Source of the DNA: Iamia sp963728655
GTDB lineage: Bacteria; Actinomycetota; Acidimicrobiia; Acidimicrobiales; Iamiaceae
Length of the DNA: 64,000 bases
Reading direction: 5' to 3'
Assembly (NCBI GenBank): GCA_963728655.1
Contig: CAVSLD010000004.1
Span: 186,001-250,000, forward strand
Positions 1-7,175 of the stretch are shown one piece after another (position 1 is the stretch's first letter; each line of letters begins with the position of its first letter). Under the pieces are notes generated by a model that was not told the DNA's origin, searched no databases, and saw nothing but the letters and a program-made list of their open reading frames with translations. The position numbers were made by a program, and so were the translations under genes.

Positions 1-2
1 TC

Positions 3-236
3 GCGGCCATGGTCGGCGCCGACCCCGACATCCGCCGCCTCCGCGACGCCATCGGGGCCGAGGTGGCCCGGCGCATCGAGGTGGCCCTCGGCCCCGACGC
101 CGATCCCCGCCTGCGCGACGGGGCCCTGCTCCTCTTCAGCGGGGCCATGCTCCAGGCCGGACTCGGCTACTTCACCTTCGACGAGGTCGTCACCACCATC
201 GGCACCATCGCCGAGCTGTGGGACGGCGGCGCCTGA
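3..236 (+). CDS. C-terminal part of a TetR-type regulator (5' end outside window)
   Basis: Only the last 78 or so residues are present and the frame is open to the left edge, so the DNA-binding domain lies outside the window. The visible part is helical, with a hydrophobic stretch (ALLLFSGAMLQAGLGYF) typical of the ligand-binding and dimerisation half of TetR proteins. The stop overlaps the ATG of the following luciferase-like oxidoreductase (TGATG), so the two are probably co-transcribed and the regulator may control it. The family call rests on this C-terminal character and context alone; without the helix-turn-helix it stays tentative. Confidence 0.5.
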   Translation, partial: AAMVGADPDIRRLRDAIGAEVARRIEVALGPDADPRLRDGALLLFSGAMLQAGLGYFTFDEVVTTIGTIAELWDGGA

Positions 237-1228
237 TGTTCATCGTGCGCTTCGACCTCCGGGCCCCGGGGGCCGACCCGGCCTCGCGGGCCACGCTCCA
301 CCGGACCGCGGTCGACATGGCCCGGTTCGTCGACGGCCACGGCTGCGCGTCGATCGTGGTCTCCGAGCACCACGCCTCCGACGACGGCTACCTGCCGTCA
401 CCGTTCCTCCTCGCCGGGGCCATGGCCGCAGCCACGACGGCCACGCCGGTCGTGGTGGCGGTGACCCTGCTCCCGCTGCACGACCCGGTGCGGCTGGCCG
501 AGGACATCATCACCCTCGACCACCTCAGCGAGGGCCGGGCCATGGTGGTCCTGGGTCTGGGGTACCGGCCGGTGGAGTACGAGCTCTACGGGGTCGACTT
601 CGGCCGCCGTGGGCGCATCGCCGACGAGAAGCTGGGCCGGCTCCTCGCCCTGCTCGACGCGGCCCACGTGGGGGCCGGCGCGGTCCGGGTCACACCCGGG
701 CCCTTCACCTCGCCCCGTCCGACCATGGCGTGGGGCGGGGGCACCCCGGCGGCGGCACGCCGGGCCGGCCGCCACGGCCTCGGGTTCTTCGCCCAGACCG
801 ACGCCCCCGGCCTCGGCGAGGCCTACGAGGCCGCAGCCCGGGAGGCCGGCCACGAGCCCGGCCTCTGCGTGCTCCCGTCCCCTTCCGCGCCCTACGCCGT
901 GTTCGTGGCCGACGACGTGGACGCCGGCTGGGACGCGGTCGGCCCCTCGTTGCTCGTCGACGCCGTCGCCTACCACCGGTGGGCCGAGGAGGCCGGCTCG
1001 GCGGTCGCCACCGCGAGCCTCTCGTCGGCGGCGACGGTCGAGGAGATGCGGGCCGCCGACGGCGCCCACCGCGTGGTCGACGCCGAGGGGGCCCGATCCC
1101 TGGTCCGCGAGCACGGCCTGCTGGCCCTCCACCCCCTCTGCGGCGGCCTGGACCCCGAGGTGGCCTGGCCCCACCTCGAGCGCGCCGTCGCCGCCGTGGC
1201 CACCGATCCCGTCGGGGCCGCGCCGTGA
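236..1228 (+). CDS. LLM-class flavin/F420-dependent oxidoreductase
   Basis: A 330-residue protein of the luciferase-like monooxygenase fold. Family features seen: the N-terminal region with SIVVSEHHASDDGYLPSP (residues about 40-60), the following strand and helix with TPVVVAVTLLPLHDPVRLAE, and SEGRAMVVLGLGYRPVEY near residue 105, which is the usual cofactor-pocket region. In actinobacteria such proteins use F420 or FMN to reduce or oxidise small organic substrates; the substrate cannot be told here. The ATG at 236 overlaps the upstream TetR stop and gives a normal-length protein; an in-frame ATG at 218 lies inside the upstream gene. A SnoaL-like gene follows 35 bases downstream, probably in the same operon. 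Confidence 0.85.
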   Translation: MFIVRFDLRAPGADPASRATLHRTAVDMARFVDGHGCASIVVSEHHASDDGYLPSPFLLAGAMAAATTATPVVVAVTLLPLHDPVRLAEDIITLDHLSEGRAMVVLGLGYRPVEYELYGVDFGRRGRIADEKLGRLLALLDAAHVGAGAVRVTPGPFTSPRPTMAWGGGTPAAARRAGRHGLGFFAQTDAPGLGEAYEAAAREAGHEPGLCVLPSPSAPYAVFVADDVDAGWDAVGPSLLVDAVAYHRWAEEAGSAVATASLSSAATVEEMRAADGAHRVVDAEGARSLVREHGLLALHPLCGGLDPEVAWPHLERAVAAVATDPVGAAP

Positions 1229-1263
1229 GCCCCGTCCCTCCCCACGATCCACCACCCCAGGAG

Positions 1264-1836
1264 ATGACACCGATGCCCGCCTTCCCCCGTGACGAGATGG
1301 AAGCGATGGTCGAGCACTGGCTCGACGTCAACAAGCAGGCCGAGGCCACCGGCGACTGGCGCCTCATGGCCGAGTGCTACGCCGAGGACGCCACCTACGG
1401 CTGGAACTACGGACCCGAGGTCAACTTCATGGCCGTCGGCCGGGACCAGATCCGCGACTGGGCCATCGGCCTGGAGATGGACGGCCTCGACGGCTGGACC
1501 TACCCCTACGAGGCCATCCTCGTCGACGACCGGCAGGGCCAGGTCGTCGGCTTCTGGCGCCAGGTCGCCGACGCGACCCGCCCCGACGGCTCCCCCTACG
1601 AGATCGCCGGCATCGGCGGCAGCTGGTTCAAGTACGCCGGCGACATGCAGTGGGCCTGGCAGCGCGACTGGTTCGACCTCGGCAACGCCGGCTCCCTGTT
1701 CATGGAGATGATGGGCGCCGACGCCCTCTCCGAGGGCATGACCGCCCGCATGCACCGCGCCCTCGGCCAGCAGCCCGGCCACTACTCCCTCGCCGACACC
1801 CCCACCCCCCTCTGGCCCGAGGACCGCAGGGAGTAG
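1264..1836 (+). CDS. SnoaL-like / NTF2-fold protein
   Basis: A 190-residue protein with the cone-shaped NTF2 fold pattern: an N-terminal helix (EMEAMVEHWLDVNKQAEATG), then LMAECYAEDATYGWNYG, a typical SnoaL segment where a helix leads to the first strand, followed by strands rich in Trp and Tyr. Family members are small cyclases, dehydratases, isomerases or ligand binders; no catalytic set can be assigned. It follows the LLM oxidoreductase by 35 bases in the same direction, suggesting a small catabolic or detoxification operon controlled by one of the flanking TetR proteins. The start may be ATG 1264 or ATG 1273; the first is used. Confidence 0.75.
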   Translation: MTPMPAFPRDEMEAMVEHWLDVNKQAEATGDWRLMAECYAEDATYGWNYGPEVNFMAVGRDQIRDWAIGLEMDGLDGWTYPYEAILVDDRQGQVVGFWRQVADATRPDGSPYEIAGIGGSWFKYAGDMQWAWQRDWFDLGNAGSLFMEMMGADALSEGMTARMHRALGQQPGHYSLADTPTPLWPEDRRE

Positions 1837-1857
1837 GGCACCGCGCTGCGGCGTGGG

Positions 1858-2532
1858 TCACCCCGGCGCCGGGTCGGGAGCCGGCGGGAGCAGCTGGTCG
1901 CGCAGCAGGGCGACGAGCCACCCCTCGTAGCGCACCGGCGGCCAGCGCCGGTCGAGGACCAGGAGGCGGTACAGCTCGGGCGACACCAGGGCGTGGACGA
2001 TGTCGGCTGCGTCGCGCTCGCGGAGGCCGGGCCGCAGCGCGCCGCCGCGGGCCAGGGCCCGGGCGACCCGCCGCTGCCCGGCCTGGCGCTGGCGGGTGAG
2101 CTGGGCGAGCAGGGCGGCGGCGTCGGGGTCGGCGCCCGCGGCGCTGACGAGGACGAGGTAGAGCGGCGCGACCCGGGCGTTGACCTGCCGGGCGATCCCC
2201 ACGAGGGCGGCGAGCTGGGCGCCCGGCTCGGGCTCGGCGGCGAGGGCCCGGACCTCCGAGCGGTCGGCCATCGGCACCGGCTCGTCGTCGCCGACGATGG
2301 CGACGTCGACGAGGGCCTTCAGGACGCCGGCCTTGGAGGAGAAGAGCCGGTACAGCGTCGCGGGCGGGACGTCAGCCCGGTGGCTGACGGCCTCGACGGT
2401 GGTCGCCCCGTAGCCGCGCTCGAGGAACAGCTCGCGGGCCGCCTCGATGACCGCAGCCCGGGCCAGCCGGGTCCGCGCCTGGGGCCGACGATCCGCCGGG
2501 GGCAGCCGGTCCGGGCGCCCGTCGGTGGTCAC
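1858..2532 (-). CDS. TetR/AcrR family transcriptional regulator
   Basis: A 224-residue repressor-type protein. Residues about 25-70 carry the TetR helix-turn-helix: AAVIEAARELFLERGYGATT, VEAVSHRADVPPATLYRLF, then SSKAGVLKALV. The C-terminal half is helical and would bind a ligand. It starts at GTG 2532. A TACCCT -10-like hexamer lies seven bases upstream, so the message would be nearly leaderless. A perfect 9+3+9 inverted repeat at 2556-2576 covers the expected -35 region, which points to autorepression. The gene is convergent with the SnoaL-like gene (21 bases apart) and divergent from the DUF1801 gene. Family assignment is secure; the regulated genes are inferred. Confidence 0.92.
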   Translation of the reverse strand: MTTDGRPDRLPPADRRPQARTRLARAAVIEAARELFLERGYGATTVEAVSHRADVPPATLYRLFSSKAGVLKALVDVAIVGDDEPVPMADRSEVRALAAEPEPGAQLAALVGIARQVNARVAPLYLVLVSAAGADPDAAALLAQLTRQRQAGQRRVARALARGGALRPGLRERDAADIVHALVSPELYRLLVLDRRWPPVRYEGWLVALLRDQLLPPAPDPAPG

Positions 2533-2539
2533 CGGATCG

Positions 2540-2545
2540 AGGGTA
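2540..2545 (-). promoter_or_regulatory. -10-like TACCCT for the TetR gene
   Basis: On the minus strand TACCCT matches TANNNT and ends seven bases before the GTG at 2532, leaving no room for a ribosome-binding site. The operator at 2556-2576 starts ten bases upstream of it. Confidence 0.5.
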
Positions 2546-2555
2546 GCGCTCCCGA

Positions 2556-2576
2556 AATGAGAGTGATACTCTCATT
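2556..2576. promoter_or_regulatory. TetR operator, perfect inverted repeat
   Basis: AATGAGAGT-GAT-ACTCTCATT is a perfect 9-base inverted repeat with a 3-base spacer, A+T-rich in a very G+C-rich setting. It lies 24 bases upstream of the TetR start and about 120 bases upstream of the divergent DUF1801 gene, the usual place for a self-regulating TetR operator. Confidence 0.8.
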
Positions 2577-2697
2577 CTCGTCAACACCGTCCCGGTTCGG
2601 GGACCGGGGTGGTAGCGACAGGTCCCGCGCGACTTCGCCACCCCGCCCGACGCGCCGGCCGACCGGTGATCGCACCCCGACCCACCAGGAGCACGAC

Positions 2698-3090
2698 ATG
2701 ACGACCTCCGACGCCTCGCCCGAGGACCGCATCACCGCCATCATCGACGGCCTCGACGACTGGCGGGGCGAGGCCCTGCGGCACCTCCGGGGCCTGATCC
2801 ACGAGGCCGACCCCGACGTCGTCGAGGAGATCAAGTGGGTGAAGCCCTCGAACCCGGACGGGGTCCCGACGTGGACCCACGGCGGGATCCTCTGCACCGG
2901 CGAGGTCTACAAGGCGAAGGTGAAGGTCACCTTCGCCAAGGGGGCGTCGGTCGACGACCCGACCGGGATCTTCAACTCGAGCCTCGGTGGCGGCACCCGG
3001 CGCGCCGTCGACATCGCCGAGGGCGAGCACCTCGACCCCGAGGCCTTCAAGGAGCTCATCCGCGCCGCCGTCGCCCACAACGAGCCGTAG
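2698..3090 (+). CDS. DUF1801 domain protein
   Basis: A 130-residue cytosolic protein. The core has the family pattern: HLRGLIHEADPDVVEEIKW followed by a Trp- and Gly-containing strand (WTHGGILCTGEVYKAKVKV), then FNSSLGGGTRRAVDIAEGE and a final helix beginning at ELIRAA. Members (YdhG/YjhX-like fold) are small proteins of unknown biochemical role, sometimes annotated as iron chaperones. The ATG at 2698 follows AGGAGC at ideal spacing, which fixes the start. It is divergent from the TetR gene across the palindromic operator and may be its target. A G+C-rich hairpin at 3109-3127 probably ends the transcript. Confidence 0.85.
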   Translation: MTTSDASPEDRITAIIDGLDDWRGEALRHLRGLIHEADPDVVEEIKWVKPSNPDGVPTWTHGGILCTGEVYKAKVKVTFAKGASVDDPTGIFNSSLGGGTRRAVDIAEGEHLDPEAFKELIRAAVAHNEP

Positions 3091-3108
3091 CGGACCACGG
3101 GCAGCGCA

Positions 3109-3127
3109 ACCCGGCGCCACGCCGGGT
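3109..3127 (+). terminator. hairpin after DUF1801 gene
   Basis: ACCCGGC-GCCAC-GCCGGGT forms a 7-bp stem with a 5-base loop, 18 bases after the stop at 3090. No T-tract follows. Confidence 0.45.
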
Positions 3128-3265
3128 GTGCAGCTCCGCCGGCGACGCCCCCCCCACCGGGATGAGCGCGACGGCCTCGGGGCGCAGTCACGCGGCTGGC
3201 CGACTCCTGGCGCCAGATCGTCCGGCCACGGAATGGGCGGCCCACCCGGGGCGTTCCTCGTGGGG

Positions 3266-3613
3266 ATGGACAGCGACGAGCCCACACCCCACGAGGAGGC
3301 GACCCGGGCCCTGGCCGATCGGCGCGCCGACATCGAGGCACGTCTCTCGTCCATCGAGGCCGGCGCCGTCTCTGCGGCCAGCGGCATCGGCTTCGGCAAG
3401 CGGGTCGGCGAGGGGACCAACATCGCGGTCGAGCGGATGGTGGAGGTGTCGATGCACAACAGCCTCCGGGCCGAGCTCGAGACCGTGCGGCGCGCCCAGG
3501 AGAAGCTCGCCCGCGACGAGACGACGGGGTGCGACGTGTGCGGCAAGCCGATCGGTGCAGCCCGCCTCCACGCGTTGCCCTGGGCCGTGACCTGCGTCGA
3601 GTGCGCCCCGTAG
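3266..3613 (+). CDS. DksA/TraR-type zinc-finger protein
   Basis: A 115-residue protein. The N-terminal two thirds is a helical, probably coiled-coil region (DIEARLSSIEAG, then RAELETVRRAQEKLARDE), followed by a C4 zinc finger with CDVCGKPI and CVEC near the end. This is the TraR/DksA arrangement; family members bind the RNA polymerase secondary channel or act as small regulators. Actinobacterial forms of this size are usually uncharacterised. The start at ATG 3266 is chosen because the conserved region begins soon after it; longer in-frame extensions run through unrelated sequence. Confidence 0.8.
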   Translation: MDSDEPTPHEEATRALADRRADIEARLSSIEAGAVSAASGIGFGKRVGEGTNIAVERMVEVSMHNSLRAELETVRRAQEKLARDETTGCDVCGKPIGAARLHALPWAVTCVECAP

Positions 3614-3797
3614 CCGGAGACGGACCAGCCCCGCGGGGAGCGCGCCCTCGACCCGACGGGGCCTCGACCCGCCGATCTCCGATCGGGCGCTCCCCACCCC
3701 TCGGGGTCGGCGTGGTGGTGCACCGCGACGTCGTCACCCCGCCTTCGGAGCACAGGTACGGTCACGCCGCCTCCGCCGACCCCCGGGAGAACCGCCC

Positions 3798-4247
3798 ATG
3801 TCCGTCTTCGACGAGTCCGACTACGAGCCCAGCCCGTGGGAGCCCGTCGCCCAGGAGGTCGAGCGCTACGAGCAGACCGACGGGGCCGAGCCCAGCGAGC
3901 TGGTGGGCGACGAGTGGATCGTCCTCTGGACCCTCGGCGCCCGGACGGGCCAGGTCCGCAAGACACCCCTGGTGCGCGTGGCCGACGGTGAGGGTCGCTA
4001 CGCCGTCATCGGGTCGCAGGGCGGGGCGCCGACCGATCCCCAGTGGGTCCACAACGTGCGGGCCCGGCCGCTGGTGCGCCTGCAGGACGGGCCCGTGCGG
4101 ACCGACCTCGCGGCCCGCGAGGCGGCCGGCGAGGAGAAGCAGCGGTGGTGGGACCGAGCCCTCGCGGTGTGGCCCGACTACGACGCCTACCAGGCGGCGA
4201 CCGACCGAGAGATCCCGCTCTTCGTCCTCGAGCCCGACGGCGCCTGA
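3798..4247 (+). CDS. deazaflavin (F420)-dependent nitroreductase-like protein, DDN family
   Basis: A 149-residue protein with the split-barrel pattern of the Ddn family: WIVLWTLGARTGQVRKTPLV near residues 40-60, then YAVIGSQGGAPTDPQWVHNV around residues 68-87, the conserved G-S-x-G-G...P-x-W-x-x-N signature of F420 binders. Family members reduce quinones, nitro compounds or related substrates with F420H2. Together with the LLM oxidoreductase it suggests the organism makes F420. The ATG at 3798 gives the normal family length. A TACGGT hexamer lies about 35 bases upstream. Confidence 0.88.
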   Translation: MSVFDESDYEPSPWEPVAQEVERYEQTDGAEPSELVGDEWIVLWTLGARTGQVRKTPLVRVADGEGRYAVIGSQGGAPTDPQWVHNVRARPLVRLQDGPVRTDLAAREAAGEEKQRWWDRALAVWPDYDAYQAATDREIPLFVLEPDGA

Positions 4248-4562
4248 CGCGGGCGCTCAGCCGAGAGCGACGTGACCCGCACCGCGCTCGACGCAGCCCG
4301 CCGCGCTGCAGCCTGACCCGGCGGCCGGGGAAGGCAGCTGTCTGCTCAACCACCCTCCCCGGCCCGCCTGGACGCCCGCCTTCCCCGCGGCGAGCGAACG
4401 AATCACCACGCCAGCGACACGGTCGACCACAGTCCGCGCACCCCCCGGCGCGCCCTTTGGATCGCCTTCGACCCGGGTATGTTGGACGCGCCCGAATGAC
4501 ACGCGTCACCCTGCGGTCAAGACCTCTGGCTGCGCCGACGCCGACCCTGCACCTCGACCACG
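4248..4562. other. 315-bp intergenic region
   Basis: No convincing gene. A 9-bp inverted repeat (GGGGAAGGC near 4326 with GCCTTCCCC near 4378) could form a long-range hairpin after the DDN-like gene. TATGTT near 4479 fits a -10 for the ANTAR gene starting at 4563. Nothing else stands out. Confidence 0.4.
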
Positions 4563-5027
4563 GTGAGCACTTCAGGACACGAGCAGCAGCTCCAGGACGA
4601 GATCCACCACCTTCGCCGCGCCCTCGAGCACCGCGACGTCATCGGCCAGGCCAAGGGCATCCTCATGGCCACCAGCCGGATCAGCGACGACCAGGCGTTC
4701 GCCATGCTCCGCACCGCCTCCCAGCGCCGCAACACCAAGCTCCACGACATCGCCGCCAGCATCGTCGCCGACCACAACCAGCTCGTCGGCGGCGGAGCAT
4801 CACCGCCGCGCCGGTTCGCCCCCTGGGAGCCCAGCAGCACGCATCGCGCCACCGACGGCAACGGCCAGCATCCCCATGACGGTGATGGCAACGGCAACGG
4901 CAACGGCAACGGCCATCATCCGCATGACGGTGACCCCGACGGCCACCGGCTCGGCGCGAGCGACACCCAGACCGACCACCACACCCACGACTCGACCGGG
5001 CCGGGCTCCCGAGGACAGGCCCTCTGA
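4563..5027 (+). CDS. ANTAR-domain RNA-binding antiterminator with low-complexity tail
   Basis: A 154-residue protein starting at GTG. Residues about 5-70 form an ANTAR domain: a short coiled coil (LQDEIHHLRRALEHRDVIGQ), then AKGILMATSRISDDQAFAML and a helix around QRRNTKLHDIAASIV. ANTAR proteins bind paired hairpins in leader RNAs and prevent termination. There is no receiver or GAF sensor, so a partner would have to regulate it. The last 80 residues are an unusual His/Asp/Gly/Asn-rich tail with an NGNGNGNG stretch from a hexanucleotide repeat; it could bind metal or be disordered. The next gene is the remnant of the cation exchanger. Confidence 0.85.
   Translation: MSTSGHEQQLQDEIHHLRRALEHRDVIGQAKGILMATSRISDDQAFAMLRTASQRRNTKLHDIAASIVADHNQLVGGGASPPRRFAPWEPSSTHRATDGNGQHPHDGDGNGNGNGNGHHPHDGDPDGHRLGASDTQTDHHTHDSTGPGSRGQAL
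4887..4910 (+). repeat. GGCAAC x4 tandem repeat in the ANTAR tail
   Basis: Four perfect copies of GGCAAC encode alternating Gly-Asn. An imperfect longer repeat (CATGACGGTGA near 4875 and 4922) flanks it. Slippage could lengthen or shorten the tail without breaking the frame. Confidence 0.85.
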
Positions 5028-5052
5028 CCGCCCGGGCGCCCGACCGGGTCCT

Positions 5053-5243
5053 CGGCCCCGCCGGTCCTGGCGACACCCCCGTGCCACCGTGGCGGGGTGA
5101 GCGACCTCCTCTGGGTGCTGCCCCTGCTGGCGGGCGTGGCGCTCATCGTGTGGGGGGCCGAGACCTTCGCGGAGCACCTCTCGGCCGCCTCCGTGCGACT
5201 GGGGGTGAGCTCCTTCGCCATGGCCCTGCTCCTCGCCAGCGCC
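5053..5243 (+). repeat. 191-bp duplicated segment, copy 1
   Basis: Identical to 26807-26997 except for two bases (5185 and 5238), with no gaps. It contains the upstream hairpin, the GTG start and the first 49 codons of the cation exchanger. Homology stops abruptly at 5243. Confidence 0.93.
5097..5243 (+). pseudogene. truncated 5' fragment of the cation exchanger gene
   Basis: The first 49 codons match the exchanger at 26851 (MSDLLWVLPLLAGVALIVWG and onward) with one or two substitutions. At 5243 the exchanger sequence stops in the middle of the first alpha repeat and the frame continues about 50 codons through unrelated arginine- and proline-rich sequence to a stop near 5402. Two membrane helices at most could be made and none of the ion-binding second repeat, so this copy cannot be a working exchanger. 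Near-identity implies a recent partial duplication, or an assembly chimera. Confidence 0.85.
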
Positions 5244-5249
5244 CTCGCC

Positions 5250-5465
5250 GTAGCTCGGAACGGACGACCTCGACCGCCTCGACCGCCGCCTCCGAGAGCA
5301 GGCCACTCACCTCGTCGAGACGAGCCGCCCGCTGCTCGACGACGTACCGCTGGGCCTCGGGCCGGCGCAGCAGTCTCTGTACCCACTTGGCCTGGCGGTT
5401 GACGGCGTCGACGGCCACGTCGTGAGACACAAGCGCAGAGATCTGGTCACGCTCAAGGCAACAGA
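5250..5465 (-). pseudogene. antisense fragment resembling a small phage-type HTH protein
   Basis: Right after the exchanger fragment ends, the minus strand reads about 70 protein-like residues, including RDQISALVSHDVAVDAVNRQ, RLLRRPEAQRYVVEQRAARL and SEAAVEAVEVVRSEL. The R-x-P-E/F...helix...A-x-E-A-x-x-x-L pattern recalls small helix-turn-helix proteins of the terminase-small-subunit/phBC6A51 type. No clean start or stop bounds it, so it is treated as a remnant. The assignment is a weak inference from helix pattern only. Confidence 0.3.
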
Positions 5466-5626
5466 CCCGCCGAGCTCGTAGTGCCCGCGCCGGACTCCGC
5501 CGCATCGGCGAACCCGCCGTCTGAACCAGGGACGCCGCCCCGCCGGTCCCGCGACCCGGTCGGCGGTCTCCAGGTCGACACTGTTCGGCGTTGGTACTGT
5601 CCCGGCACGAGCTGAGGGGAGGGTTC

Positions 5627-6160
5627 ATGGGTGGACGACGCTTCATGGGAACGGTGCTGGCCGGTGCTGCGCTGCTGATGGCTACGGCCTGCGGAAGTGA
5701 CGGCGATGGCACGAGCGAAGCCGACGACGAGACCACGACGACCACAGTCGCAGAGACCACGACGACGGCCGCAGAGACCACCACCACGGGGCGAAGCCTG
5801 CCGTGGCTGAACCTGCAGCCAGGTGACTGCCTCGAGGCCGTCCCGACCGGAAGTGGGTTCTCGAGCGTGGACACCATCATCTGTACCGAGCCCCACGAGG
5901 GCGAGGTCGTGTTCAGGGGCCAGCCCGGCAACGCCGGCGAAGAGGGTCGGTGTACCGAGTCCTTCACCACCTATGCGGGCCGTGCGCTCGACGGCAGCGG
6001 TTTCGACCTCACCTGGTTCACCGCAGAGGAAACCACGCCCAGCTCGCCACCGGGTGGCGTCCCCACGCTTCCCGCTCCGGGTGGCGCGGGCGCCGACCTG
6101 ATGGTCGTGTGTGTGGCGATCTCGACCGCAGGAACCACCACCGGTTCGATCGCCGCCTAA
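5627..6160 (+). CDS. septum-formation-family lipoprotein
   Basis: A 177-residue exported protein. ATG 5627 follows a strong AGGGGAGG site; an earlier in-frame start at 5591 has none. The N-terminus is a lipoprotein signal (GTVLAGAALLMATAC, Cys at about 21), followed by an acidic and threonine-rich linker. The mature domain has the septum-formation pattern: LQPGDCLEAVP, TIICTEPHEGEVVF and a later Cys pair (RCTES and VVCVA). In actinobacteria such domains are small extracytoplasmic modules of unclear function, often with Cys pairs forming disulfides. TACTGT near 5594 may be its -10. Confidence 0.8.
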   Translation: MGGRRFMGTVLAGAALLMATACGSDGDGTSEADDETTTTTVAETTTTAAETTTTGRSLPWLNLQPGDCLEAVPTGSGFSSVDTIICTEPHEGEVVFRGQPGNAGEEGRCTESFTTYAGRALDGSGFDLTWFTAEETTPSSPPGGVPTLPAPGGAGADLMVVCVAISTAGTTTGSIAA

Positions 6161-6392
6161 TGGGTGCCATGGTCGAGCGGGAACGATCGCTCGCCCGGAC
6201 CTTCATCCTCTCCTTCTCCGTTGGGGACTGCCGCGGCTCACCTGCCGCGCCGTGCGGCCAGAACTGGGACCGGACCCGCACCCGAGGCCGCAAACCCTCC
6301 CGCGGCCCGGCCTGCACCTGAGACCTCCACTCGCTCTCAGCGACACGCAAGACCCCCGGCAGTTCGGGCGGGGTGGGCGTGGCGTTGCCGGC

Positions 6393-6521
6393 ATGGAGGA
6401 CGCCGACATCTGGCGCATGATCGACGACTACCTCCTCGCGCAGACCATCAAGGACCGCATCGACGAACCCGCCGAGCCCTGGACCGAGGCGAACACCGAC
6501 GACGACGAAGACACCGCCTGA
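6393..6521 (+). CDS. small acidic hypothetical protein
   Basis: A 42-residue ORF, MEDADIWRMIDDYLLAQTIK then an acidic tail ending in TDDDEDTA. The composition is protein-like and the codon third positions are strongly G/C, but no family is recognised. GTTGCCGG rather than a clear ribosome-binding site precedes the ATG. It lies alone between a lipoprotein gene and a minus-strand remnant. Confidence 0.4.
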   Translation: MEDADIWRMIDDYLLAQTIKDRIDEPAEPWTEANTDDDEDTA

Positions 6522-6577
6522 GCCGCTGACGGCATGAAGCGCTGATCGAGGGCTTCGACCTTCGGCACCCATGTTGG

Positions 6578-7156
6578 TCACGCCATGGCCAGAGCCTCGG
6601 GGACACGGCGCGCCAACCACCTGGTCTGGGGGTGGGCCCCGAGGTGGTCAAAGACCCCCGGAGGTGTGTCGGCCTCGCGCAGGAAGCACAGGGTGAACAA
6701 CAGCCGCACCGAGTCCGCAAGGACCACGTCGACGAGCCCGGAGTCGGCGTCGTCGCTGACGAGGTGGTGGGCAGGGTGATCCCGCCGGGCCTTCAGGGCC
6801 TCCAACCACTCGTCGAGGGAGGGGACGACCTCTGCGGAGGGTGCCCCGGCGAGCTCGACACATTCCTGCACACGGGTACGGAAGCGGCTCTGCGATGTTG
6901 CTCGACGGACGCGATCGAACGACTCGATCGCTGCGCAGCGGTTGATCAACCGGTCCGAGCCGAACATGGAGGACTCACCCACCGTCGCGCACACCCGCCG
7001 CAGCTCAGCGCGGTACCGGTCGGCTGCTTCGACGAGACGGTGGAACCCGCCACAACCGAGGAGGTCGAACGGCACCAGGAAGTCACTTGGCCGGAAGACC
7101 TCCGGTTCTTGGTCGCCCCTCGGGCCCGTCCATCTGGCGCCGGAAAGGAGCAGGCG
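6578..7156 (-). pseudogene. C-terminal remnant of an ApeA-like HEPN protein
   Basis: Reading leftward from just after a TAA at 7157-7159, about 190 residues look like the C-terminal half of ApeA-type abortive-infection proteins: RWTGPRGDQEPEVFRPSDF, FGSDRLINRCAAIESFDRV, then DEWLEALKARRDHPAHHLV, which supplies the HEPN R-x4-H ribonuclease motif (RDHPAH). The N-terminal beta-rich domain normally found in the family is missing. The only start inside is GTG 7075, giving 165 residues. The fragment abuts the stop of the COG4705 gene by 20 bases. The family call is by motif and helix pattern; truncation is seen directly. Confidence 0.5.
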
Positions 7157-7175
7157 TTAGCCGTGTGCCGGTCGA

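Noticed and set aside
4887..4910. Short tandem repeat considered as a CRISPR or VNTR array
   Set aside because: The unit is six bases, in frame within the ANTAR gene, and has no spacers.
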